Origin: a virus
Strand: one strand, 5' to 3'
Length of the DNA: 56,444 bases
Virus record (IMG/VR): IMGVR_UViG_3300019360_000010
Coordinates: 1-56,444 of that record
The notes under the pieces are model-generated. The model made no database searches, had not been told where the DNA came from, and worked only from the letters and a program-made list of their open reading frames with translations. The position numbers and the translations under genes are program-made. Below, piece by piece: positions 46,227 through 54,311 of this stretch; within the stretch, counting starts at the first letter, position 1, and every line of letters begins with the position of its first letter.

Positions 46227-47843
46227 ATGACGATGGGCATGCTTGATACGTCGTTCTATCCGAAGAACAACGCGCTTCAGCAGCGTGATCCGCTGCAGAT
46301 GATGTCCACGATGATGGGCATCCAGCAGCAGGCGAACCAGAACCGGCTGTTCCAGCAGGAGTTCGCCGATAAGTCGATGGAGAACCAGCTCTACTCCAAG
46401 GCTGCGATCGACCCGGAGACCGGCCTACCGGACATGACCAAGATGGCGCAGGCCGCGCAGGGCATGGGTGCGGGTCGCCTGCTGCCGCAGATCATGGAGC
46501 GCGTTCAGCAGCAGCGCCAGCGTCAGCTCGAGATGATGTCAAAGCAGCTCGGTATCGCCAAGGATCGGTTTGACTACACCGCGAAGATCATGTCGCCGCT
46601 CGCCGGCAAGGAAGATCTGAACCAAAAAGACGTCGCGATGGCGTTTTCCAACCTGATGGATCAGGGCTTTCTCACGTCGCAACAGACCGCGCAGATACTC
46701 ATGGGCATGCCGCCGGGCGGCGATCCGCGCGCGCTGCGTCAGTGGGTCACGCAGAACTACCTGATCCCGACGTTGGACGCGCAGCAGAAGGTCAACTTCA
46801 TGTATGGCACGAGCGGCATGGCGAACGCCGGCAACAAGCTCGTGCCGTACACGCAGATGCCGGGCGGCGAGATCAAGACCAGCGGCCAGTCCATCCCGAT
46901 CGGTCTCTCACCGGACTCGGCCGCCGCGCCGCGTGAGATGATAGTGCCGTTGCCGGGCGGTGGCACGGTGAAGATGGCCGTGCCGGCGGCAGCCTGGCTG
47001 AAGCTCGGTGGCGGTGCGACCGAGCTGCCGCGCAACGATCAGGGTCTATCGCCACCGGAAGCGAACCGACTCGTTACGCTGAAGAACGAAGAAGGTCAAG
47101 AGTTTAAGATGACCGAGGCTCAGATCCTCAAGCAGCTCGGCGTTGGCGGCGCGGGCGTTGCGGGGCAAGGTGTCGGTGGCACCGCTACGCCAACCGCTAC
47201 CGGGCCGAAGCTGGGTGCGGGCACGCAGGCCGACGCGTCGGCGAAGCAGGGCGTGGAGCTGTCGCAGCAGGCCGATCAGGTTCCGACGCGCAAGGCGGAC
47301 CTGTTTAACCTGCGCGCGCTCAGCAAGACGTTTGCCGGTGGTCCTACAGCGGATATGGCGTTGAAGTTGAAGCAGTTCGCTAACACCTGGGGTATCCCGT
47401 TCGATCCGAAGGGAACGGCGGGTCAGGAAGAGTTCGACAAGATCGCGTCGCAGATCGCGTTGAAGCAGCTGCAGACGATCGGGACGGGCACCGACGAAAA
47501 GCTCGGCGCGGCGATGAAGGCCAACCCCTCCGCGTATCTTACGAGGATGGGACGCGACGGCATCATCTCGATGATGCTCGGGAACGAAGATGCGTTGAAG
47601 ACCAAGGCGGACGAGTGGCAGGCCTGGCAGGAAGCCGGCAACGGTCCGGGCACCTACGGCAAGTTCTCGAAGGAGTTCGGCCGCACCTTCAACCCGCGCG
47701 TGTTCCAGACGATGTACATGGAACCGAAAGCGATCGACCTCATGGTCAGGGACATGTCGACAAAGGAGAAGAAGCAGTTCGAGAAGGACTACTCTTTCGC
47801 GATCACCAAGGGGTGGGTCGCTGACCCGCGCGTGAAGCAGTGA
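46227..47843 (+). CDS. Internal virion / DNA-ejection protein 2 (538 aa)
   Basis: ATG at 46227 behind AAGGATATCGCC. Gln/Met-rich helical N-terminus (QQQANQNRLFQQEFADKSME), a beta segment in the middle, Gly/Ala/Thr linker (GVAGQGVGGTATPTATG), and a helical C-terminal domain (DLMVRDMSTKEKKQFEKDYS). Place and composition match P22 gp20-like ejection proteins. No lytic transglycosylase motif seen. Confidence 0.7.
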   Translation: MTMGMLDTSFYPKNNALQQRDPLQMMSTMMGIQQQANQNRLFQQEFADKSMENQLYSKAAIDPETGLPDMTKMAQAAQGMGAGRLLPQIMERVQQQRQRQLEMMSKQLGIAKDRFDYTAKIMSPLAGKEDLNQKDVAMAFSNLMDQGFLTSQQTAQILMGMPPGGDPRALRQWVTQNYLIPTLDAQQKVNFMYGTSGMANAGNKLVPYTQMPGGEIKTSGQSIPIGLSPDSAAAPREMIVPLPGGGTVKMAVPAAAWLKLGGGATELPRNDQGLSPPEANRLVTLKNEEGQEFKMTEAQILKQLGVGGAGVAGQGVGGTATPTATGPKLGAGTQADASAKQGVELSQQADQVPTRKADLFNLRALSKTFAGGPTADMALKLKQFANTWGIPFDPKGTAGQEEFDKIASQIALKQLQTIGTGTDEKLGAAMKANPSAYLTRMGRDGIISMMLGNEDALKTKADEWQAWQEAGNGPGTYGKFSKEFGRTFNPRVFQTMYMEPKAIDLMVRDMSTKEKKQFEKDYSFAITKGWVADPRVKQ

Positions 47844-49954
47844 CCGACACACCGATCCTCGACGCGTTGATCGGCAAAAAGGACGAAGCCGGTACGCCGA
47901 TCCTCGATCAACTGGCAGGAACGAACCAGTCCGAGGGGAAGCTGGCGGCTAACTCCGGTGCGGAGTGGGGACCGCTGCGCGAACTGCTGTCCGGCTACAC
48001 TCTCGGTGCCGGTCCGACGCTTTCCGCGTTCGGCGCGGCGACGAAGCAGGCACTGAAGACCGGTGACTGGTCGAACTGGGGCAAGGACTACGACTACGCG
48101 CACACCGCGTATTCTGGTGCGAAGAAGAAATACGAGGAAGACTCGCCGGTCGGCTCCGGTACCGCCGAGATCGCGGGCAACATCGCCGGTCTCGTCGCGC
48201 CGATGGGGCTCGCGACGAAGGCGGTGACCGGCGCGGGCAACTTGCTGCTGCGCGGCGCGCCTCAGGCGGCACGCGCACCGCTCGCCGAGGCCGGCAACTT
48301 CCTCACCGGTGCGTTTCGCGGCGGACCGTTCGGCGTCGGCACCGGCGCATCACGCGCGGTCGCGGGCGCGGGTGCCGGCGCGGCCGGCAACGCGATGCTG
48401 ACCGGTCAAGGGGAGACCTCGGCCGGGGACAACGCGCTCGTCGGTGGCGCGGTCGGTGCCGCTCTCGGCCCTCTCGCCCCCCTGATATACCGGGGAGCGG
48501 CGAACGTCGGGAAGGGTCTCGCCGCCGCCGTCGAGCCGTTCACGAAGCGCGGTCAGGAGAAGATCGTTGACCGTGCGATCGGCGACTTCGCGGCCGGCGG
48601 ACCAACCGCCGCTAGGTCGTCACCGGTGCCCGGGTCTGAGCCGACGTTAGCCCAGGCGACGGGCAACCCGGGACTTGCGGGCGTCGAGCGGCAGCTGCGC
48701 AACGTCGCACCGAACGAGTTCAACGCGGTCGAGGCCGGCAACATGGACGCGCGTCAGGCGCTGTGGCGATCGATGGCCGGAACGCCGGACACCATCACTC
48801 AGATGGAGACGGCGCGCGAGACGGCCACGACGGTTCTCCGCGACAGGGCGTTCGCGAACGCGCAGCCGGTGAACGCGCGATCGGTGGTGAAGAAGATCGA
48901 CGACATCCTCGCGTCACCGTCCGGTAAGCGCGATCAGGTCGTGTCGACGTTGGAGGGTCTGCGCGGCAAGCTGGAGATCGACAACCCGCTCAACGATCGT
49001 ATCGACCAAGCGATCGGACCGATAAAGGCGTTGCTGACGGGTAGCCGCGTCACCTCCTCGACGGACCAGAACGCGCTTCTCGAGGTCCGGCGCTTGATGA
49101 ACAGCGCGAAACGCGGGAACATCGACGAGGCGCAGCTGATCGACGGGTTGAAGAGCGTTAAGACGTCCGGAAAGCTCGCGACCGGAGCGGTGGCCGACGC
49201 GCGGAAGGCCATCGGTCAGGGTGATACGAAGCTGGAGGCCGATCCCGAGCAGCTGTACGGTATCCGTAAGTCGATCAACGACATGCTGTCATCGAAGGCT
49301 CAGGACGAGAAGTCGAAGGTCGCGAAGCTGGCGTCGAAGGAGCTGATCGAGGTGCGTGATCAGCTCGATCGTCTTCTCGAGCGGTCGGCACCCGGCTTCA
49401 AGCAGTATCTCAGGACCTACGAGTCGATGTCGCGGCCGATCGACGTTCAGCAGTACCTTCAGGGCCTCAACGTAACCGACGCCGCCGGCAACCTGTCGGT
49501 GCGCGGCGTCGATCAGGCGATCAAAAAGATCGAGAAGGAGATCGCGAAGTCCGGCGTGAACAAGGCGAAGTCCATCCCCGAACAGGCGCTCGACTCGCTG
49601 AACGCGATCCGTGACGATCTGCGCATGGCGGGATCGACCGCGAAAGGCAAGGCGGTCGGGTCGGACACGGTCCAGAACCTCGTGCTGCAGAACTTGATGC
49701 GTCAAGCCGGTATCGAGACCGGTCTCGGCAAGGTATCGGGTAACGTCTTGTTCAAGATACCGAGCTTGGCGTACAAGTCGGTGAACGAGGATCTTACGAA
49801 CCTGCTACTGCAGAAGATGCTATCGCCGCAGACGGCCATCCAGCCATCGCTTCCGGGTGGGGTGGGGAACCGCGTCGTAGACAACCTGCTCGCTCGCGGC
49901 GCTCCCCGAGCGATGATACCGCCCACGAACCGCCTTCAGCAACCCAGCGAGTAG
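47840..49954 (+). CDS. Internal virion / DNA-ejection protein 3 (704 aa)
   Basis: GTG at 47840 (GTGA overlap). Two near-copies of T-P-I-L-D-x-L at residues 3-27, a GAGAGAAGNAMLTG-type Ala/Gly membrane-active region at about 85-230, and a long helical C-terminal half with a coiled coil (VRGVDQAIKKIEKEIAKSGV). Comparable in position and size to P22 gp16. The Ala/Gly hydrophobic part could insert in the host membrane during ejection. Assigned by place. Confidence 0.7.
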   Translation: MTDTPILDALIGKKDEAGTPILDQLAGTNQSEGKLAANSGAEWGPLRELLSGYTLGAGPTLSAFGAATKQALKTGDWSNWGKDYDYAHTAYSGAKKKYEEDSPVGSGTAEIAGNIAGLVAPMGLATKAVTGAGNLLLRGAPQAARAPLAEAGNFLTGAFRGGPFGVGTGASRAVAGAGAGAAGNAMLTGQGETSAGDNALVGGAVGAALGPLAPLIYRGAANVGKGLAAAVEPFTKRGQEKIVDRAIGDFAAGGPTAARSSPVPGSEPTLAQATGNPGLAGVERQLRNVAPNEFNAVEAGNMDARQALWRSMAGTPDTITQMETARETATTVLRDRAFANAQPVNARSVVKKIDDILASPSGKRDQVVSTLEGLRGKLEIDNPLNDRIDQAIGPIKALLTGSRVTSSTDQNALLEVRRLMNSAKRGNIDEAQLIDGLKSVKTSGKLATGAVADARKAIGQGDTKLEADPEQLYGIRKSINDMLSSKAQDEKSKVAKLASKELIEVRDQLDRLLERSAPGFKQYLRTYESMSRPIDVQQYLQGLNVTDAAGNLSVRGVDQAIKKIEKEIAKSGVNKAKSIPEQALDSLNAIRDDLRMAGSTAKGKAVGSDTVQNLVLQNLMRQAGIETGLGKVSGNVLFKIPSLAYKSVNEDLTNLLLQKMLSPQTAIQPSLPGGVGNRVVDNLLARGAPRAMIPPTNRLQQPSE

Positions 49955-50000
49955 CCCGGACACGAAGCCGGCGATCGCGATGATCGCAAGGGAAACGACG

Positions 50001-51284
50001 ATGCCAAAGATTATCCGATCCATCATCACCCTGTATTTTATCCTCGTTACCTCGCTCGCGTTAACCGGTTTTTCGGTGAACGCCGCCACGCTGCTGCCGC
50101 CGGGCAAGCAGCAGTTCTTTGACGTCAACGGCAACTCGCTCAGTTCGGGCTCGATCACGTTCTACGTTCCGAACACGACTACGCTGAAGAACACGTGGCA
50201 GAACGCGAACCAAACTATCCTGAACACTAACCCGGTCGTACTGGACGCGGGCGGCTTCGCGGTCATCTACGGTTCGGGTCAGTACCGGATGATCGTGCGC
50301 GACTCGTCCGGCAACTTGATCTATGATCAGCTCACCAGTTCGACGGCCGAGGTATCGGTCGACAACATCGTCTACTACGCCACGTCGGTAGGCGGTGCCG
50401 CGAACGCGATCACGGTCTCGGCCGTCTCGCCGACCGATTACACGCTGACGCTGGGCAAGACGCTGCGGTTCATCTCACCGTTGTCCAACACCGGCTCGAC
50501 CGTGCTAAATCCGCTCGCGCTCGGCGTCGTCACGATCAAGCGCGTCACGAACATCGGCACCGTCAACCTCGCGGGCGGCGAGATCGTCGCGGGCGGCGTG
50601 TATGACGTGCTGTACGACGGCACGAACTACATCCTCCTGAACCCGTCCGTCACCGACAACCCCTGTGACCTGAAGCCGTTCGCCGGTTCGACGGCACCGA
50701 ACGGATACGCGCTGACGTTTGGCCAGGCGATCAGCCGCACCACCTTTTCTTCCGTGTTCGCCTGTGCCGGCGTCGCGTGGGGACCGGGGAACGGTTCGAC
50801 TACCTTCAACTTACCGGACCTACGCGGCCGCTCGGTCTTCGGCAAGGACGACATGGGCGGTTCGGCCGCGAACCGGATCACGGCTGGCGTGAGCGGGATC
50901 ACGGGCACGACGATCGGCGCGGCCGGCGGTAACCAGAACGTCCAGCAGCACAACCACGTCGTCAACGTCACGGACCCGGGGCATACCCACACGGTCACGG
51001 ACCCGGGGCATACCCACACGATCGCTCACACGCACGGGTTCAACGCGCTCCTCACGCTATCGGGGATAACCGGTGCGCCGGGCGCGTTCGGCACGTATCC
51101 GGACGGCGCAGCGCCTAGTACGACGGGGGGAACGAGCACGCCGAACAGCGGCAGCAGCACGACGGGGATCACCGCTGCGAACTCGAACACGACGGGGATC
51201 ACCGCGACCACGAACAACTTCGGCACGGGAACCGCCGGGAACGTGCCGCCGGCCGCGATCGTGAACTGGCTGATCCGTCTGTGA
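50001..51284 (+). CDS. Collar-domain tail fibre with signal-peptide-like N-terminus (427 aa)
   Basis: N-terminal PKIIRSIITLYFILVTSLAL then TGFSVNAAT resembles a Sec signal. The domain PPGKQQFFDVNGNSLSSGSI to GSGQYRMIVRDSSG is a fibre-attachment domain common in podovirus fibres. The collar domain is STTFNLPDLRGRSVFGKDDM. Two adjacent copies of V-T-D-P-G-H-T-H-T (His-rich, metal-binding in other fibres) and a Gly/Thr/Asn tail follow. ATG at 50001 behind GGGAAACG; an earlier start at 49980 lacks a site. It is probably a receptor-binding fibre. Confidence 0.75.
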   Translation: MPKIIRSIITLYFILVTSLALTGFSVNAATLLPPGKQQFFDVNGNSLSSGSITFYVPNTTTLKNTWQNANQTILNTNPVVLDAGGFAVIYGSGQYRMIVRDSSGNLIYDQLTSSTAEVSVDNIVYYATSVGGAANAITVSAVSPTDYTLTLGKTLRFISPLSNTGSTVLNPLALGVVTIKRVTNIGTVNLAGGEIVAGGVYDVLYDGTNYILLNPSVTDNPCDLKPFAGSTAPNGYALTFGQAISRTTFSSVFACAGVAWGPGNGSTTFNLPDLRGRSVFGKDDMGGSAANRITAGVSGITGTTIGAAGGNQNVQQHNHVVNVTDPGHTHTVTDPGHTHTIAHTHGFNALLTLSGITGAPGAFGTYPDGAAPSTTGGTSTPNSGSSTTGITAANSNTTGITATTNNFGTGTAGNVPPAAIVNWLIRL

Positions 51285-51685
51285 GCGGTCAGGAGACGCG
51301 GCCGATCGATCACGGCGTGGCGATCGGCCGGATCGAGGGCGAGCTGAAGCACATCGTCGCGGACCTCGCGACCGGTCGCACGCGCATGCACGAGATGGCG
51401 CAGACCAGTCAGCGCGTCGAGACACGGCTTCAGACGCTGCTGGATACCGGCATCCCGCAGCGCGAGCGGATGCTGTCGGATCTCGCCGAGATCAAATCAA
51501 CGGTCGGCAAGCTGGAACCGCTGTTGATGGTGGTCGAGAAACACGGCAACAGCATCTCGTCTCTCGAGCACTTCCGGACCAAGGCGCTCGCGCAGATCGG
51601 CATGGTCGGCGGGATCGCCGGTCTCGCGGCCACGACGTTCGGGCTGCTGGTCAAAGAGTTCTTCTTCAGCAAGGGTGGGCACTGA
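51281..51685 (+). CDS. Putative holin/antiholin-like membrane protein with coiled coil (134 aa)
   Basis: GTG at 51281 (GTGA). The first 100 residues are helical with heptads (IGRIEGELKHIVADLATGRT). One membrane segment near the C-terminus (QIGMVGGIAGLAATTFGLLV) is followed by KEFFFSKGGH. This layout resembles small phage proteins annotated as holin-like or as accessory lysis proteins. Function uncertain. Confidence 0.55.
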   Translation: MSGQETRPIDHGVAIGRIEGELKHIVADLATGRTRMHEMAQTSQRVETRLQTLLDTGIPQRERMLSDLAEIKSTVGKLEPLLMVVEKHGNSISSLEHFRTKALAQIGMVGGIAGLAATTFGLLVKEFFFSKGGH

Positions 51686-52075
51686 ATGACCGACACGACC
51701 GCGCCGGAACCCCCGCGACCGCCGCTGCAGACGACCGGCCGGCGCTTGCGCATGACCGTGGTCGATCACGTCGCGCGGACCAACACCCTGTCGGCGTACG
51801 GCACCGTCGTCATCTCGGTGATGATCGTCATCGGGTTCTTCGGCGTGCTGTTCTTCTTGCTGGTCAAGCCGCTCGGTGACCTGTCCGACTCGATGAGCGC
51901 GATCATGAACATCCTGCTCGGTGCGCTCGTCGCGAAGTTCGGCGACGCCTGCGCGTATTGGCTCGGATCATCCGCTTCGTCGGCGCGGAAGGACGCGGCG
52001 TCGCCGCCGCCGACCGTACCGCCGCTCGTGCCTCCCGTCCCTCCGGCACCACCGCAACCAGGAGTTACCCCATGA
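51686..52075 (+). CDS. Putative holin (129 aa)
   Basis: ATG at 51686, 1 nt after the upstream stop. Two membrane segments: TVVISVMIVIGFFGVLFFLL (40-60) and SAIMNILLGALVAKFGDACA (71-90), with a basic N-terminus and a Pro-rich C-terminal tail. A two-span protein in the lysis region fits a class II holin. It makes the pore or trigger that starts lysis. No experimental basis here. Confidence 0.6.
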   Translation: MTDTTAPEPPRPPLQTTGRRLRMTVVDHVARTNTLSAYGTVVISVMIVIGFFGVLFFLLVKPLGDLSDSMSAIMNILLGALVAKFGDACAYWLGSSASSARKDAASPPPTVPPLVPPVPPAPPQPGVTP

Positions 52076-52491
52076 TCAAGATCTTGTATCTGGCCCTCGC
52101 GCTCGTCGCGCCGATCGGCCTCGTCGCCTGCGGCAGCTCGGGATCGACCCCGGCGGCGAACGGACCGATCGACGCGTCCGGCATCATCACCGGCGAAAAG
52201 GCGCGAAAAGCGGTCGGCACCATCTCGGCGTCCGTGGTCGCGCTCGGCACCGTCGCGATCGAGTACGCGTCGCTGCCGACGTGCCCGCAGGCCGCCGGCG
52301 TCTTCTGCAAGGACGCGGGAGTTGCACGCGAGATCGCGGTCGCGTTCGGAGCCGCCGACGACGCGTTGAAGAACGCCGAAGCGTACCTCAAGCAGCAGCC
52401 GTCCGGTGACGCCGGAGACGCGATCCGGTTGGCGAACGTCGGGCTAGCCACGCTGCAGTCGATCGTCCTCAAGTACAACCTCACGAAGTAG
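52072..52491 (+). CDS. Lipoprotein (139 aa)
   Basis: MIKILYLALALVAPIGLVAC with lipobox L-V-A-C (Cys20) is a clear type II signal peptide. The mature part is a small helical protein with a possible disulphide (CPQAAGVFC). It would be on the periplasmic face of a membrane. Placed between the holin and the spanin-like pair, it may help envelope disruption or block superinfection. ATG overlaps the holin stop (ATGA). Confidence 0.7.
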   Translation: MIKILYLALALVAPIGLVACGSSGSTPAANGPIDASGIITGEKARKAVGTISASVVALGTVAIEYASLPTCPQAAGVFCKDAGVAREIAVAFGAADDALKNAEAYLKQQPSGDAGDAIRLANVGLATLQSIVLKYNLTK

Positions 52492-52500
52492 GAGCCGATC

Positions 52501-52737
52501 ATGGTCGCTTCGATCGTTCCCGCCGCCGCCCTCACCTATCTCACCTCGGCGCTCGCCCTCGCTCCGGCGATCATCCGGCTCGGCCTGGAGCTGAAGCCGC
52601 TGGCCGAACAGATCTACAACACCATCAACAAGGATGGCGGACCGAGCGACGATGATCTCGCCGCGCTCGCCGCGAAGCGCGCGGAGATCCGGAAGAAGCT
52701 GGAGGACCTCGGTCACACCGACATCCCGATCCTCTGA
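52501..52737 (+). CDS. Hypothetical 78-aa membrane-associated protein
   Basis: ATG at 52501. The N-terminal MVASIVPAAALTYLTSALAL is hydrophobic and could be a membrane helix or signal, followed by LGLELKPLAEQIYNTINKDG and a coiled coil (AALAAKRAEIRKKLEDLG). Lysis-region gene of unknown role. Confidence 0.55.
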   Translation: MVASIVPAAALTYLTSALALAPAIIRLGLELKPLAEQIYNTINKDGGPSDDDLAALAAKRAEIRKKLEDLGHTDIPIL

Positions 52738-52964
52738 TGGAACTGATCGCGAGGATCATCGGGATCGGCAGCGCGGTCTTCAAGATGGTGTCCTCGTTTC
52801 TCAACGCGAAGCAGAGAAACGAGGACCGCGAAGCGGGAAGGAACGAGCAGCGTGTCAAAGATCTTGAGGCTCAGAACCGGGCGAAGGACGCGATGCTGGG
52901 CGCGGCCGTTGACGGTCCTACTCCTGACGACGTGGTTGACCGGCTGCGGAACAATAAGTTTTGA
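52737..52964 (+). CDS. Inner-membrane spanin-like protein (75 aa)
   Basis: ATG at 52737 overlapping the previous stop. The hydrophobic N-terminus MELIARIIGIGSAVFKMVSS is followed by a charged helix (NEQRVKDLEAQNRAKDAM). The second half overlaps, in another frame, a lipoprotein gene (52852-53175). This nested arrangement is that of Rz/Rz1. It is shorter than most Rz proteins and the membrane segment is weak, so the call is tentative. Confidence 0.5.
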   Translation: MELIARIIGIGSAVFKMVSSFLNAKQRNEDREAGRNEQRVKDLEAQNRAKDAMLGAAVDGPTPDDVVDRLRNNKF

Positions 52965-53175
52965 CATCACCTCGCGCACGCAGGGTCTCGTCGTGGACGG
53001 CTGCCCGCGCATCAAAGAATACACCGCCGAGCAGAACACGGCCGTCGCCACCGAACTGGAGATGCTGCCGCGCGACGCGATGACCCGGCGGTACATCGCC
53101 GACTATGGCGGACTGCGATCGCAGGTCCGCGCCTGCCGTGACACCGGACGCCCCGAAGGAGCACCGTCGTCGTGA
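52852..53175 (+). CDS. Outer-membrane spanin-like lipoprotein (Rz1-like, 107 aa)
   Basis: GTG at 52852, embedded in frame +1 inside the preceding gene. PLTVLLLTTWLTGCGTISFD gives a lipobox L-T-G-C (about Cys32), so the mature protein is anchored in the outer membrane. The mature part is ISFDITSRTQGLVVDGCPRI and further, ending in an ACRDTG segment. Rz1 proteins join the outer membrane to Rz to finish lysis; this one lacks the usual Pro-rich character, so a plain lipoprotein is possible. Confidence 0.6.
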   Translation: MSKILRLRTGRRTRCWARPLTVLLLTTWLTGCGTISFDITSRTQGLVVDGCPRIKEYTAEQNTAVATELEMLPRDAMTRRYIADYGGLRSQVRACRDTGRPEGAPSS

Positions 53176-53567
53176 ACGTCCTCGTCGCCGCCGTCCTCGC
53201 CGCCCTTCTTCTCCCCTGGTCCGCCCAGGGGACGGTCCGTGACCCGTGCTGGGAACGCCCGGCCCTCGACCCGCGCTGCGAGCGCCCGGGCGGCGGGGGA
53301 GGTGAGGCCGAGGGACCGGGTAGAGGCGCGGACCCGGGGTCGGCCGGTATCGGGTCCGGGAGTGACCAAGGGTCATCCTCCGGGGTCGGGAACGGACCGG
53401 GAACGGGCGGCTCCCCGGGGACCGGTGGCGGAGCGCCCGGAGGTTCGCCCGGAGGTGGCTCTTCGGGCGGCGGTATGTCCGGGCCGGGGCCAGGCGGCGG
53501 GTCACCTGGAGGCGGCTCTCCGGGCGGCGGCGGGCACGGTCACGGCGGGTCCGGCGGCAAGCACTAG
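53172..53567 (+). CDS. Secreted Gly-rich protein (131 aa)
   Basis: GTG at 53172 (GTGA). MNVLVAAVLAALLLPWSAQG is a signal peptide, followed by a Cys pair (DPCWERPALDPRCERPG) and about 90 residues of Gly/Ser/Pro repeats (GGSPGGG, GGSPGTGGG). It ends HGHGGSGGKH. This is a low-complexity secreted product at the end of the late operon. No homolog by eye; it may be a gel-like or surface-coating peptide, or a translated GC-rich 3' end with chance signal. Confidence 0.5.
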   Translation: MNVLVAAVLAALLLPWSAQGTVRDPCWERPALDPRCERPGGGGGEAEGPGRGADPGSAGIGSGSDQGSSSGVGNGPGTGGSPGTGGGAPGGSPGGGSSGGGMSGPGPGGGSPGGGSPGGGGHGHGGSGGKH

Positions 53568-53656
53568 GTTCGACCCGCGCCGGTCCGGTCGGCCGGTCTT
53601 GATGGAGCTCACGGGAGGTAGCGTCCGGCGTTCTAAGTCTCTCCCTAGCGAAGACT

Positions 53657-53692
53657 AAAGAGCCCGGCGACGCGCGTCACCGGGCTCTTTTT
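53657..53692 (+). terminator. Intrinsic terminator of the late operon
   Basis: An 11-bp stem AAAGAGCCCGG / CCGGGCTCTTT (53657-53667, 53680-53690), inner GAC/GTC pairing in the loop, and a TTTTT run at 53688-53692. It closes the plus-strand late operon about 90 bp after its last stop codon. The stem would also act weakly on transcripts arriving from the minus strand. Confidence 0.88.
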
Positions 53693-53711
53693 GTCGGCGC
53701 GTCGATCGACG

Positions 53712-53807
53712 CTAGGTGAAGATGTAGATCAACATCACCGTGGTCAGTGCGGCGCTGAGGCTAGCGACTGCGCCGAAGAAGATCGTGATCGTCTGAAGGA
53801 ACGTCAT
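53712..53807 (-). CDS. Small membrane peptide (31 aa)
   Basis: ATG at 53805-53807 with the module's GAAGGGAGAACCG site in front, followed by 31 codons and a TAG. The sequence is FLQTITIFFGAVASLSAALT then TVMLIYIFT, a single membrane helix with almost no charged residue. The ribosome-binding site makes this a real gene despite its size. Such peptides could be toxins or membrane-anchoring partners; last gene of the minus accessory module. Confidence 0.65.
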   Translation of the reverse strand: MTFLQTITIFFGAVASLSAALTTVMLIYIFT

Positions 53808-53838
53808 GCTCGGTTCTCCCTTCGTGTGATGAGGTTGA

Positions 53839-54210
53839 TCAGTTGGCGAGATAGGTGTCGTTGACTTTCCGGACCTGCTTGTTCTTGATGAGCTGCGCCA
53901 GCAACGCGTACAGCTGGCCCGTGCGATAGTCCGGCAGTTTCTTTTGGATCGCCGCGAACGTCAGCGGCGTCCGGATCGTCGTGAGGACCTTGTCGACGAA
54001 CTCGGTTCTCTTCAACCCGCGCAGGACCGGTCCGAGCGCCCTCTTTCCCTTGCTGGTCTTGCGCGTCGCGTCCTTCTGGATGATCGTCGCCAGTTCAGCC
54101 GGAAGGTGCTTGTAGCGGGCCCGGCCCATCACGTCGACGGTCACGATGAGGTAGTCGCCGGTAGCGAGCGTCAGCGGCTGTTCGATCTTCACGATCAACG
54201 CGTCGGTCAT
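53839..54210 (-). CDS. Winged-helix-like small protein (123 aa)
   Basis: ATG at 54208-54210 behind GAAGGGAGAACG. The N-terminal strand domain is MTDALIVKIEQPLTLATGDY. The C-terminal part (PLTFAAIQKKLPDYRTGQLY, then LAQLIKNKQVRKVNDTYL) has the helix-turn-helix-strand order of a winged helix. Possibly a DNA-binding regulator of this module. No family named. Confidence 0.65.
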   Translation of the reverse strand: MTDALIVKIEQPLTLATGDYLIVTVDVMGRARYKHLPAELATIIQKDATRKTSKGKRALGPVLRGLKRTEFVDKVLTTIRTPLTFAAIQKKLPDYRTGQLYALLAQLIKNKQVRKVNDTYLAN

Positions 54211-54255
54211 AGTCGTTCTCCCTTCGTAACGGAGGGCCGGCCGGCCCTCCTGACT

Positions 54256-54298
54256 CCTCAAGCCCGTCCCCGGTTTCATCCGAGGTACGGGCTTGAGG
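54256..54298. terminator. Intercistronic hairpin, third member of the family
   Basis: Stem CCTCAAGCCCGT (54256-54267) with ACGGGCTTGAGG (54287-54298). The preceding GGCCCTCCTGACTCCT is shared with the two 92-bp repeats at 360-451 and 55439-55530. The stem sequence differs from theirs by compensating changes, which supports a selected RNA structure. Confidence 0.75.
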
Positions 54299-54311
54299 GT
54301 CCTTGAGCCGG

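Noticed and set aside
50001-51284. Fibre gene considered as the target of a diversity-generating retroelement (BPP-1-like neighbours)
   Set aside because: No reverse transcriptase gene and no template/variable repeat pair was seen anywhere in the window.
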